From: Massilia sp. HP4
Lineage (GTDB): Bacteria > Pseudomonadota > Gammaproteobacteria > Burkholderiales > Burkholderiaceae_D
Length of the DNA: 64,000 bases
NCBI RefSeq assembly: GCF_005222695.1
Contig: NZ_STGG01000048.1
Location: forward strand, 186,001 to 250,000
Reading direction: 5' to 3'
Position numbers and translations under genes: made by a program. Numbering within the stretch: the first letter of the stretch is position 1; each line of letters starts with the position of its first letter. The notes beneath the pieces were generated by a model that had not been told where the DNA came from, ran no database searches, and saw only the letters and a program-made list of their open reading frames with translations. Below, piece by piece: positions 56,384 through 64,000 of the stretch.

Positions 56384-59206
56384 TCATTCCACCATGGTGA
56401 ACGCCGGCCCCGCAGCCAGCGATTTCTTCAGGCATTCGAGGCAGATACTGCGCGGCAGGGCCGGCATCGGGTATGCCATTTTCTCCGGCCCCAACAGGCT
56501 TTTCTTGCCCGCGTGGATCACCAATTTCCCCGGACACTGCACGACGATGTTCCCACCATCGATGGTGATATTGGCGCCGCCCGCCACACTCACGCTGATG
56601 CTTTTGGCCGCCACCCAGTCGATATGCGCGTTGGCGCTGACCACATCGACCTCATCCCGCGCCTGTACGGTCACACCATCGAACTGCGCCTGGACATCGA
56701 TGACATCCTGCGCCGCGATCAACTGCAAACCGGGCTGGCCGGCTTCAATATTCACCGCGCCGCCGAGCGTGCCGATCGCCTGGCCGGCATGTAGCCGCAT
56801 TGCTGCGCCGGAAATGCATTGCGTGTCTTCTCCACTGACGAGCGAGAAGGTTTCTCCATTGGCGAACTGCAGACTTTGTCCCGCGTCGACGCCAAGTCCA
56901 TTCGCGGAGGCGACTGCGATCAATGGATCGGACATATGCGGCAAGGTTTCTGACCCGGATTGATCGAGGTCAGGATTGTCGCCCGAGCCTGCCAGGACAG
57001 CGTGCATGGCGCGCAAGGGCGGAGCATCACTATCGAGCACGCTGGTACCGGCCTTCATCGCACCAGCGTGCGCCGCCAGCCCCACCGTCTCATGCGCCAC
57101 TGTCGCACCGTGCAGCGCCCCCACCATCGTCAACACCTGTTCCAGCAAGCCGACGCCGGCATCGTTGGCGCCAGCCGGGTCGCGCGCCGTCGTTCCATGT
57201 GCAATCGGAAAGCTCGACACCAGCAGCCCGGCGCCTGCCCGCACCGCCCCATAGGCATCGGTACGCAACTCCGCCCCCAGCCCACGAAAACTGCCGCGAT
57301 AATTGTCGACAGAGTGGATCAAATGCCCAAGATTGAGTTCGCTCGCAGCATGCGTGCACTTGAGCTGCACGCGGCCCTGCGCATCCGTATCATCGAACAG
57401 CAACTGGCTGTAGCCACTGCCACCGAATTCCTTGCTGCGGATGCCCCATTGCGCCGCGCCATTGCGGTGGCCCGCGCTGTCGGCGGACGCCCCATGCCAC
57501 ACCGGGCTGTTGCCACCAGCCAGGTTGCCCTGGCCGGAGCGCGCCTGGTCGTTTGCCCGTTCAAAGGGAGAGGGGCCGGCATGCGCATCGCGCCGCCCGC
57601 CAGGCGTCGGGGCGATGCCGCCTTCGCCTTGCCCGTTGTAGAGCGCTCCAACGATGACCGGGCGGTCGATATCGTTTTCCAGGAATTGAACGAGTACTTC
57701 TTGCCCGATGCGCGGCAGGAACTGGCACCCCATTCCGCTGCCAGCCGAGCGTTGCGCCACCCGCACCCAGCAGCTCGCATTGCCCTGGTCCTGCCAGTGA
57801 AACCGTATCCGCACGCGCCCGAGCCGATCGCAATACAACTCATCCGCACCGTTGGGGCGATCGCTGCCATCCGCGCCGACCACGATCGCGCTTTGCGTAC
57901 CATGTGCAGTCGGCTTCGCGTGAGTTCGTCCCTCGCTTCCAGCCAGTTGCGGACGCCAGGGTACCTCTGCAGGAATGGCCTCGAAGAAGTTGGCATAGCC
58001 GGTAAGACGCGCCTGCTCGATCGCCATGCCGAGTTCGTCCGATCCGCGGCGCGCCATGTCTTGCAGCAGTTCGGGAACAGGACCGAACAGCTCGGCCAGC
58101 GCGTGCTGTGCCGAAGGCGGCATATTGTTGATTCCCAGGCTGTCGACGCGCAGGACGGTGAATGCGGCACGGTGAGCCAATCGCTGCAGCGGCACGCCGC
58201 TGATGGTCAAGCGTGTCCCGGCGCGCAACGTGCGCACCGTGGAGCGCCCTTGCCACTGCTGTCCGCGTGCTTCGATCCCCTGCATGTGCAGGTCGGCATA
58301 GCGCCTTGCCTGATCGCCATTGGCGTAGGCATACTGTCCCGGAATGTCGTATATCTCCAGTTCAGGAAGGTTATCGTTGCGAACAAAGGATGGGGAGTTG
58401 CCGCTGACGCTGCGTTTCGACTTGTAGTTCGGGCTGAGCAGCGTGGTGAGCGATGCATGCAGGCGCTGCTCGGATACCAGGGCTTGCACGGAGTCGGATT
58501 GCTCGACTGAGCTCGCTCCGTGGTAGCGAATGTCGGCACCGGATGTGTTGCTCGCATCCGCTGGCACGCCGCTGGGCTGGGTGCTATCGGCAAACAGCAC
58601 CAATCCATGTCCCGTTGCGTCCTGTTCGACCCGCCAGCCAAGGCCTTCCTCGGCCAGCAAGCGACGAACGAAATCGAGATCCGTTTCCCGGTACTGGCAG
58701 CAATAGCTGCGCGGTAGCGTACCGGCCATGAATGCATTGACTTCACCGCTCCAGCGCCAGCGTGCAGAAGGTAAGTATGCCGAGAACACCGCATCGACGA
58801 TGTCGATCACGCGCTTGTCCTGCCACACGCGGCAGTTGCGCACATGGCCCAGGCTCCAGAGCCAGCATGAAACCCGGATGCGGTAGCGCGCTAGGCCGCC
58901 ATCGCTGCCCAACTGCGCGACCTCGCTGATCTCGCCGGACAAGGGGGACCGCGTGCCATCTGCCAGGCTGAGTTCGAGCTTGGCCGCTTGCCCCAGCAAC
59001 GATTGCGGATGGATAAACGCGCTGGTAGACAGTGCGATCACGTCGCAGCTGCCCACTTCCTGTATCGCATCCGTGGCGAAGAACGCCTCGACCAGCAGAT
59101 CGCGCCGCAGCGCGCGGCCTTCACCAATGGTCAGATCGAGCAACCTGCTGGCGCCCGAGTACTCGGCCAAGGTGGACGTGATCTGTTCCCTTGCTGTCGT
59201 GGGCAT
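56384..59206 (-). CDS. vgrG: VgrG type VI secretion tip protein
   Basis: A 940-residue spike protein. The N-terminal gp27-like base (residues about 1-370; YRETDLDFVRRLLAEEGL) and gp5-like OB domain (CDRLGRVRIRFHWQDQG, RVAQRSAGSGMGCQFLPRIG) are followed by a T6SS Vgr/DUF2345 beta-helix-like region (about residues 600-900) and a short C-terminal tail with CLECLKKSLAAGPAF. Repeating SGAAMRLHAGQ- and INIEAGQ-type segments fit the spike. The ATG at 59206 is preferred to the GTG at 59242. No tssB/C/hcp genes are in view, so this is an orphan vgrG cassette served by a T6SS encoded elsewhere. Confidence 0.93.
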   Translation of the reverse strand: MPTTAREQITSTLAEYSGASRLLDLTIGEGRALRRDLLVEAFFATDAIQEVGSCDVIALSTSAFIHPQSLLGQAAKLELSLADGTRSPLSGEISEVAQLGSDGGLARYRIRVSCWLWSLGHVRNCRVWQDKRVIDIVDAVFSAYLPSARWRWSGEVNAFMAGTLPRSYCCQYRETDLDFVRRLLAEEGLGWRVEQDATGHGLVLFADSTQPSGVPADASNTSGADIRYHGASSVEQSDSVQALVSEQRLHASLTTLLSPNYKSKRSVSGNSPSFVRNDNLPELEIYDIPGQYAYANGDQARRYADLHMQGIEARGQQWQGRSTVRTLRAGTRLTISGVPLQRLAHRAAFTVLRVDSLGINNMPPSAQHALAELFGPVPELLQDMARRGSDELGMAIEQARLTGYANFFEAIPAEVPWRPQLAGSEGRTHAKPTAHGTQSAIVVGADGSDRPNGADELYCDRLGRVRIRFHWQDQGNASCWVRVAQRSAGSGMGCQFLPRIGQEVLVQFLENDIDRPVIVGALYNGQGEGGIAPTPGGRRDAHAGPSPFERANDQARSGQGNLAGGNSPVWHGASADSAGHRNGAAQWGIRSKEFGGSGYSQLLFDDTDAQGRVQLKCTHAASELNLGHLIHSVDNYRGSFRGLGAELRTDAYGAVRAGAGLLVSSFPIAHGTTARDPAGANDAGVGLLEQVLTMVGALHGATVAHETVGLAAHAGAMKAGTSVLDSDAPPLRAMHAVLAGSGDNPDLDQSGSETLPHMSDPLIAVASANGLGVDAGQSLQFANGETFSLVSGEDTQCISGAAMRLHAGQAIGTLGGAVNIEAGQPGLQLIAAQDVIDVQAQFDGVTVQARDEVDVVSANAHIDWVAAKSISVSVAGGANITIDGGNIVVQCPGKLVIHAGKKSLLGPEKMAYPMPALPRSICLECLKKSLAAGPAFTMVE

Positions 59207-59219
59207 GTCGGAATGTGCT

Positions 59220-59262
59220 CCAGATAAACTTATCTGGAACACGATATCGGCCCGCCGATATC
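59220..59262 (-). promoter_or_regulatory. Two perfect dyads upstream of vgrG
   Basis: CCAGATAA-AC-TTATCTGG (59220-59237) and GATATCGGC-CC-GCCGATATC (59243-59262) are perfect inverted repeats with 2-base centres, 14-56 bp before the vgrG ATG and after the cupin gene's stop. They could be operators controlling the effector cassette or hairpins terminating the upstream cupin transcript. Confidence 0.5.
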
Positions 59263-59287
59263 TAGCTATTGCGCTACGTCATTACAG

Positions 59288-59827
59288 TCAGCGTGAGTGG
59301 CTCAAGCGTGCAATCAATTCCGCATGCTCGGGCCAATGCTGCGCGAGAAAGCCCTGATCTCCCATCTCGAATTCTTCGAACTCGAAGCCTGGCGCGACCG
59401 TACAACCTGCCAGTCCAAAGCCTTCAGGATCTTCGCATTCAGCAGCAAACCAGCGTCCAGCAGGAACCAGTACCTGGAAATGCGTGCCCGCATGCCGCAA
59501 GGGATTGCCAAGTCTGAGCACGCTGAGTCCGCCATTCGGTTCCAGGACGTAGATTCGAAGCGGCACACCCTCATAAAAATGCCACATCTCATCCGCTTGA
59601 ATGCGGTGCCAGGCCGACCTCTCCCTTCCGCGGAGAAGGTAGTAGATCGCAGTGGATGCAGAATAAGCGACCGCGCTGCCGGCCTTGCCCACGCGATGTT
59701 GACTTCGGTAGGTTTCCTTGAAGTGGCCTCCTTCCGGATGAGGTATGAGCGACAGGAGGGAGATCAGATCTTCTGCATTGGTTTCAAGAGTCATGGCAGG
59801 TAGTGATGTTATCGTTTCTGCTTTCAC
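59288..59827 (-). CDS. DUF985 cupin-family protein
   Basis: A 179-residue cupin. LISLLSLIPHPEGGHFKETY is the DUF985 opening, AWHRIQADEMWHFYEG carries the metal-binding His/Glu set, and LVPAGRWFAAE and GCTVAPGFEFEEFEM close the barrel. The GTG start overlaps the pirin stop (GTGA); an ATG at 59794 is an alternative and gives 168 residues. Function of the family is not firmly known; some members act in sugar-epimerase-like roles. Confidence 0.82.
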   Translation of the reverse strand: MKAETITSLPAMTLETNAEDLISLLSLIPHPEGGHFKETYRSQHRVGKAGSAVAYSASTAIYYLLRGRERSAWHRIQADEMWHFYEGVPLRIYVLEPNGGLSVLRLGNPLRHAGTHFQVLVPAGRWFAAECEDPEGFGLAGCTVAPGFEFEEFEMGDQGFLAQHWPEHAELIARLSHSR

Positions 59828-60693
59828 GCGTTGCCCGCATGGGCAAGCGGCCGCATCGTCCCGGCATGAGGGAATTTACCATGACGAAAAGCGGCATAAT
59901 AGCCGGCCAGTTCCTGGCTGGATCCCGCAATGAACGGCCCTTTCGCCACCACCTGGATATGCTGCGGCTGGCCGGCGTATAACAGCAGGCGCGCGCCATG
60001 TTCACCCGCGCGCAAGGCCAGCAGGCTGTCGCCGTCGCCCACGGGCCCGGTCCAGCCCACCGCACCCGTGCCCAATGGCGCGGCCGTGGCGCCGGCCTGT
60101 GCCTCGCCGTCGATGCCCACCACGAAGGCGTTATAGGATGCGGGCAGATGCGATGCAAAGGAAGCGCCCGGCGCCAGGCGGATATCGACCAGGGTCACCG
60201 GAACCGCATTCAGCGTCGGCGCCGTCGCGGCGCCCGAGGTGCCGCTGTAGACCGTCGCCACCACGCCAGGCGCGGTGTGCACCGGCATCGCGGCGCGGCG
60301 CAGGACCTGTACCCGCGGCGGCATATTACGCTGCGCCTCGGGCAGGATCAGCCAGAGCTGGAACAGGCGCATGCCGGTCGAGACCACGGTGTTCTCGGCG
60401 TGGACGATACCGCTGCCGGCAGTCATCCATTCGACATCGCCTTCTTCAAGCCGCCCACCGGTATCCTCCATCGTGCCATTGAGCATGAAAGTCACGGTCT
60501 CGAGCCCCGCATGGGGATGGGCGCCGCCAAACCCGCCGCCTTCCGTAATATTGTCATCGGCCATCAAGAAAAACGGATCGGTCGCAGCCAGGTCGCCGGG
60601 CGGTATCACCAGGGCGGCCTTGTGCCGCTCGCCGTCGAAGCCCGGGCCCAGTGGCGGGATGGCGGTGACACGGTCGATCGATCGTTCGAGCAT
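59824..60693 (-). CDS. Pirin family protein
   Basis: A 289-residue bicupin. The metal site is in GGAHPHAGLETVTFM (usually HPHRGFETVT) and WMTAGSGIVHAE, followed by RLFQLWLILP, all pirin signatures; the C-terminal pirin domain is present. Bacterial pirins include quercetin dioxygenases and redox regulators. AAAGGA 8 bp before the ATG supports the start. It is transcribed with the cupin gene (4-bp overlap). Confidence 0.9.
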   Translation of the reverse strand: MLERSIDRVTAIPPLGPGFDGERHKAALVIPPGDLAATDPFFLMADDNITEGGGFGGAHPHAGLETVTFMLNGTMEDTGGRLEEGDVEWMTAGSGIVHAENTVVSTGMRLFQLWLILPEAQRNMPPRVQVLRRAAMPVHTAPGVVATVYSGTSGAATAPTLNAVPVTLVDIRLAPGASFASHLPASYNAFVVGIDGEAQAGATAAPLGTGAVGWTGPVGDGDSLLALRAGEHGARLLLYAGQPQHIQVVAKGPFIAGSSQELAGYYAAFRHGKFPHAGTMRPLAHAGNA

Positions 60694-60839
60694 TAGGCTA
60701 TTCCTTTACATGGTTCAGGGCGGCCCACGATGGGCGACACCGCAGCAGTCTCCTGCCCATTATTCCGCCTTGGCGGCAGGCGATCTAGCCGTGTGCCGGG
60801 GAACCCTGTGTCGCTCGAGGCGGAACCCTCCACCGGGCC

Positions 60840-61706
60840 TTATTGACGCTGTGCCGGATGCGGCAGCATCCCATCGGCAATATCCAGCATCGCCCGCAGC
60901 CGATCCATATGCCGCAGGTCGTGGTGGTAGCCCACCCAGATATCCCGGTTCGGCGGCTGATCGGGCATGTCGATCCGCTGCAATCCGGCGACCGCATCGC
61001 CAAGCGGCCTTGGCAACACCGCAATGCCCATGCCGTGCAGGCACATTTGTGCCTGGACGGCCCGGCTGGTGCTGGTGAAGACGCGCCGTGACGATGGAAA
61101 CCTGTCGAGCAGCCAGGCCACATCGGGAAAGTGCGACTGCGCCGTATTCATGAGGATCAGCCCCACCGACGCCGGGTCGTCCTGCATCGCAGATGCGGTC
61201 GCGGCCGAGCCATACAGACCGTAGGAAATGCTCATCAGCCGGCGCTGGACGATGTCCGGTTCGCTGAAAGGGACGAGGCGAAACGCTACATCGGCCTCGC
61301 GGCGTGACAGGTTCAGCAACCGGTAGCTGGCGATCACCTCCGGCACGACGGCCGGATGGCGGCGCGTCAATTCGGCCAGCACGGGCGCCAGCACATAGCC
61401 GGCAAACCACTCGGCCGACGATATCCGCAAGATGCCCTCGAGGCGTTCGTCGTTGCCCGCCAGCCGCCTTTCCATGGCCAGCGCCGAGTTTTCCATGGAT
61501 TCCGCCAGCGCCAGTACGGCGTCCCCGGCATCGGTGAGCACCAGCCCATCGCTGGTCCTGCGCAGCAGCGGCTGCTGCGCCTCCTGTTCGAGCGCCTTGA
61601 TGCGGCGGCCCACGGTCGGATGGCTCACACCCAGGGTCCGGGCTGCTTCGCCAAACGATCCGCCGCGTACTACCGCCAGGAAGATGCGGACGTCACTCCA
61701 TTCCAT
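60840..61706 (-). CDS. LysR-family transcriptional regulator
   Basis: A 288-residue LysR-type regulator. The winged HTH (VRIFLAVVRGGSFGEAARTL, then VGRRIKALEQEAQQPLL) spans residues 5-65 and the periplasmic-binding-fold effector domain follows from about residue 90. It is divergent from the short-chain dehydrogenase gene, and a T-N11-A dyad lies between them, so it probably controls that gene and itself. The pirin/cupin pair lies downstream after 146 bp without other features. Confidence 0.93.
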   Translation of the reverse strand: MEWSDVRIFLAVVRGGSFGEAARTLGVSHPTVGRRIKALEQEAQQPLLRRTSDGLVLTDAGDAVLALAESMENSALAMERRLAGNDERLEGILRISSAEWFAGYVLAPVLAELTRRHPAVVPEVIASYRLLNLSRREADVAFRLVPFSEPDIVQRRLMSISYGLYGSAATASAMQDDPASVGLILMNTAQSHFPDVAWLLDRFPSSRRVFTSTSRAVQAQMCLHGMGIAVLPRPLGDAVAGLQRIDMPDQPPNRDIWVGYHHDLRHMDRLRAMLDIADGMLPHPAQRQ

Positions 61707-61727
61707 ATCGTCTGTGTCCGTTCAAAA

Positions 61728-61746
61728 ATGTACGTCAAAGATACAT
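61728..61746. promoter_or_regulatory. Probable LysR-type binding site
   Basis: ATGTA-N9-TACAT (61728-61732 and 61742-61746) contains a T-N11-A core in the 135-bp divergent gap, 22 bp from the LysR ATG and about 100 bp from the dehydrogenase ATG. Confidence 0.55.
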
Positions 61747-61841
61747 GAATGGCAGTTCACGGACAACTTTGTACGCGGCATCATGGACGCTTTCACTGCG
61801 CTGGTCCATGCCGGGCCAGCCTCATCCGGGATTCTCAAGAC

Positions 61842-62588
61842 ATGAACAAGCTCAAAGACAAGGTCGCCATCGTGACGGGCGCATCCAAAGGTATCGGCGC
61901 CGGCATTGCCCGCCAGCTCGCAGCCGATGGCGCAAAGGTAGTCGTCAATTACGCATCGAGCAAGGCAGGCGCCGACGAGGTCGTCGCCAGCATCGAAGCC
62001 GCTGGCGGGACAGCCGTGGCGGTGGGCGCCGACGTCACCATCAAGGAGGAAGTCGAAGCGCTGGTCGGGGCGGCAATCGACCGGTTCGGGCGGCTGGACA
62101 TCGTGGTCAACAACTCCGGCATCTACCAGTTCGCCAGGATCGAAGAGACCACCGAAGAACGCTATCGCAAGCAGTTCGACATCAACGTCCTCGGTCCGCT
62201 GCTGGTCGTTGGCGCCGCCGCGCCGTACCTGGGCGCGGGCGCCAGCATCATCAACATCAGTTCCAACGTCACGCACGTGCATCCGGCCGAAAGCGCGATC
62301 TACACCGGCACCAAGGGCGCGATCGACGCCATCACCGGCGTGCTCGCGCGCGAACTCGGCCCGCGTGGCATCCGCGTCAACGCCGTGAGCCCCGGCCTGA
62401 TCGAGACCGAAGGCACCCACACTGCCGGGGCGATGGGATCCGACTTCCAGACCTGGAACGAAGCCCAGACCCCGCTCGGCCGCGTCGGCCAGGTGCAGGA
62501 CATCGCGCCGATCGTCTCCTATCTCGCGTCAAGCGACGCCGGCTGGGTGACGGGCGAGATCATCCTGGGCTCGGGCGGCATGCGCTGA
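61842..62588 (+). CDS. SDR-family NAD(P)-dependent oxidoreductase
   Basis: A 248-residue classical short-chain dehydrogenase. VAIVTGASKGIGAGIAR binds the cofactor, NNSGIY is the NNAG variant, and SSNV...YTGTKGA carries the Ser-Tyr-Lys catalytic set; NAVSPGLIETEG and TGEIILGSGGMR complete the family. The close match to FabG-like and glucose-dehydrogenase-like SDRs does not fix a substrate. The ATG at 61842 is chosen over an upstream in-frame extension. It is likely under the divergent LysR protein. Confidence 0.9.
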   Translation: MNKLKDKVAIVTGASKGIGAGIARQLAADGAKVVVNYASSKAGADEVVASIEAAGGTAVAVGADVTIKEEVEALVGAAIDRFGRLDIVVNNSGIYQFARIEETTEERYRKQFDINVLGPLLVVGAAAPYLGAGASIINISSNVTHVHPAESAIYTGTKGAIDAITGVLARELGPRGIRVNAVSPGLIETEGTHTAGAMGSDFQTWNEAQTPLGRVGQVQDIAPIVSYLASSDAGWVTGEIILGSGGMR

Positions 62589-62608
62589 GAGGCCAGCGCC
62601 GGGCGTTC

Positions 62609-64000
62609 TCAGTGCAGCGCCGACTCGTGCGCGCGCAGCGTCTCCAGCACATGCCGCGTCATGCTGCTGGCCAGCTCCTCCTCGCCGACGAACACCCGGC
62701 CGCCCGTCTCGGCCCGCAGCAATTCTGCTTCCTGGTCGTTATGCGTGCGTACCACGCAGCGGATCGACGGATTGAGCGCCTTCGCGATCTCGACCATCTT
62801 GCGCACGTCGAAGGTATCCGGCGTGGCGATCACCAGCATCGCGGCCTTGTGGATATGCGCCTGGATCAGCACCGCCGGTTCAGCCGCATTGCCCACCACC
62901 GCCGGAATGCCGCGCTGGCGCGCCTGCTCGACCAGTTCGCGGTGCTGCTCGGCCAGCACGAAATGGATGCCGCGCGCCGTCAGGACATCAGCGATGCGCC
63001 GTCCAACCCGGCCAAAGCCCACCAGCACCACCTGGTTGCTGAGCTTCTCGCGCGAGGTCGTCATCGGCAGTTCGGCCAGCGGGTCGGCCGGGCGTTCCAG
63101 CTTGCGCGCCAGGTGCATCAGGTGGTCTTGCTTGCCCAGCCAGCGCTGCGCCGGCTCGATCGACGAGAACACCAGCGGATTGAGCGCGATCGAGATGATG
63201 GCCCCGCCAAGTATCAGGTTCTGCCCCAGCTCCGGCAAGAGGCCAAGCTGCATCCCGAGCGCCGCCAGGATGAAAGAAAATTCCCCGATCTGCGCCAGGC
63301 TGGCCGACACCGTCAGCGCGGTATTGAGCGGATAGCGCAGCGCCAGCACCAGCACGAAGGCGGCCAGCGACTTGCCGACCACGATCACCAGCACCACGCC
63401 CAGCACGTGCAGCGGATTGTCGACCAGGACCATCGGATCGAACAGCATGCCGACCGAGACGAAGAACAGCACCGAGAACGCATCGCGCAGCGGCAGCGAT
63501 TCCTCGGCCGCGCGGTGGCTCAGCTCCGACTCGCGCAGCACCATGCCGGCGAAGAAGGCGCCCAGCGCGAACGACACGCCGAACAGGCTCGACGACGCAT
63601 AGGCGATGCCGACCGCCGCTGCGACCACCGACAGCGTGAACAGCTCGCGCGAGGCGGTCCTGGCCACGCGCCACAGAAACCACGGAAACACCTTGCGCCC
63701 GACGATCAGCATGAAGGCGATGAAGCCGCCCACCTGCAGCAGGGTCATGCCCAGCGCTGGCCACAGCTCGGCGCCGGCGTCGCCCTTGCCGCCCAGCGGG
63801 CCGGCGATCGCCGGCAGCATCACCAGCACCAGCACCATGACCAGGTCTTCGACCACCAGCCAGCCGACCGCGATGCGCCCGTTCATCGAATCGAGCACGC
63901 CGCGCGCCTCCAGCGCGCGCAGCAGCACCACGGTGCTGGCCACCGACAGCGCCAGTCCGAACACGATGCCCGCGCCCAGGCTCCAGCCCCACCACCACGA
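62609..64000 (-). CDS. ybaL: YbaL/KefC-type monovalent cation:proton antiporter, 5'-truncated by the window
   Basis: At least 464 residues; the frame stays open to the right edge, so the N-terminus is missing. About ten membrane helices of the CPA2 exchanger domain (GAFFAGMVLRESELS, SASLAQIGEFSFILAA) are followed by an RCK/TrkA-N domain (VVLVGFGRVGRRIADVL, VVGNAAEPAVLIQAHI). This order matches the Kef-type potassium efflux system and, with the WGWSLGAG segment, YbaL. It would exchange K+ or Na+ for H+ under control of bound nucleotide or glutathione. Confidence 0.9.
   Translation of the reverse strand, partial: SWWWGWSLGAGIVFGLALSVASTVVLLRALEARGVLDSMNGRIAVGWLVVEDLVMVLVLVMLPAIAGPLGGKGDAGAELWPALGMTLLQVGGFIAFMLIVGRKVFPWFLWRVARTASRELFTLSVVAAAVGIAYASSSLFGVSFALGAFFAGMVLRESELSHRAAEESLPLRDAFSVLFFVSVGMLFDPMVLVDNPLHVLGVVLVIVVGKSLAAFVLVLALRYPLNTALTVSASLAQIGEFSFILAALGMQLGLLPELGQNLILGGAIISIALNPLVFSSIEPAQRWLGKQDHLMHLARKLERPADPLAELPMTTSREKLSNQVVLVGFGRVGRRIADVLTARGIHFVLAEQHRELVEQARQRGIPAVVGNAAEPAVLIQAHIHKAAMLVIATPDTFDVRKMVEIAKALNPSIRCVVRTHNDQEAELLRAETGGRVFVGEEELASSMTRHVLETLRAHESALH

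Noticed and set aside
56960-58510. 516-codon plus-strand frame opposite vgrG
   Set aside because: Composition is that of an antisense shadow (Arg/His/Ala-rich) and no domain is visible, while vgrG shows spike motifs throughout.

Overview
This window looks like the chromosome of a GC-rich betaproteobacterium of the order Burkholderiales, most likely family Oxalobacteraceae (Massilia or a close relative). That is inferred from gene content and order (tlpA-aroQ; mpl-yqiA-ubiC; rubredoxin-pilGHIJL; yqgE-ruvX-pyrR-pyrB-pyrC'; miaB-phoH-ybeY-corC-lnt-glyQS-gmhB), high GC, frequent 4-bp start/stop overlaps and a PEP-CTERM protein. No database search was run. No rRNA, tRNA, CRISPR array or complete insertion sequence was seen.

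Layout. 1-4036: the first codons of aroQ, a TlpA-like thioredoxin and an uncharacterised protein on the minus strand, then mpl, a YqiA-like esterase and ubiC on the plus strand. 4039-10013: an RNase II-type exoribonuclease, a TonB-like protein, aroE, mtgA, corA and a small unknown gene. 10055-10217 is a 163-bp, almost fully palindromic, MITE-like element. 10225-12379: hemL and a divergent ThiD-like kinase on the minus strand. 12442-21681: rubredoxin followed by the Pil-Chp chemosensory operon of twitching motility (pilG, pilH, pilI, pilJ and a 1742-residue hybrid CheA kinase). A photolyase runs tail-to-tail into the kinase gene.

23314-27930: yqgE-ruvX-pyrR-pyrB-pyrC'-plsC. The pyrC' product has lost the HxH zinc motif. 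27927-35139: apaH, a WecA/MraY-like sugar-phosphate transferase, an H-NS protein, phosphomannomutase/phosphoglucomutase and the LPS core genes waaC and waaA. 35195-46133 is one long minus-strand housekeeping array read miaB-phoH-ybeY-corC-lnt-glyQ-glyS-gmhB-plsC-ygjP, covering tRNA modification, ribosome maturation, lipoprotein acylation, glycyl-tRNA synthesis and heptose/lipid synthesis.

46134-64000 is more accessory: an HTH protein behind an AT-rich leader with three related dyads, an HDOD signalling pair, a glutathione transferase, a tiny PEP-CTERM protein and a divergent membrane AAA+ metalloprotease. Next comes an orphan type VI secretion cassette (vgrG - DUF4123 adaptor - DUF3304 putative immunity protein - DUF2235 lipase effector). 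Its effector gene is split by a -1 frame change at a run of seven A. The window closes with a cupin/pirin pair, a LysR regulator divergent from a short-chain dehydrogenase, and the 3' part of a YbaL/KefC-type antiporter. The most noteworthy items are the frameshifted effector cassette, the palindromic element, the HELGH-containing FtsH-like protease and the dyad-rich leader of the HTH gene.
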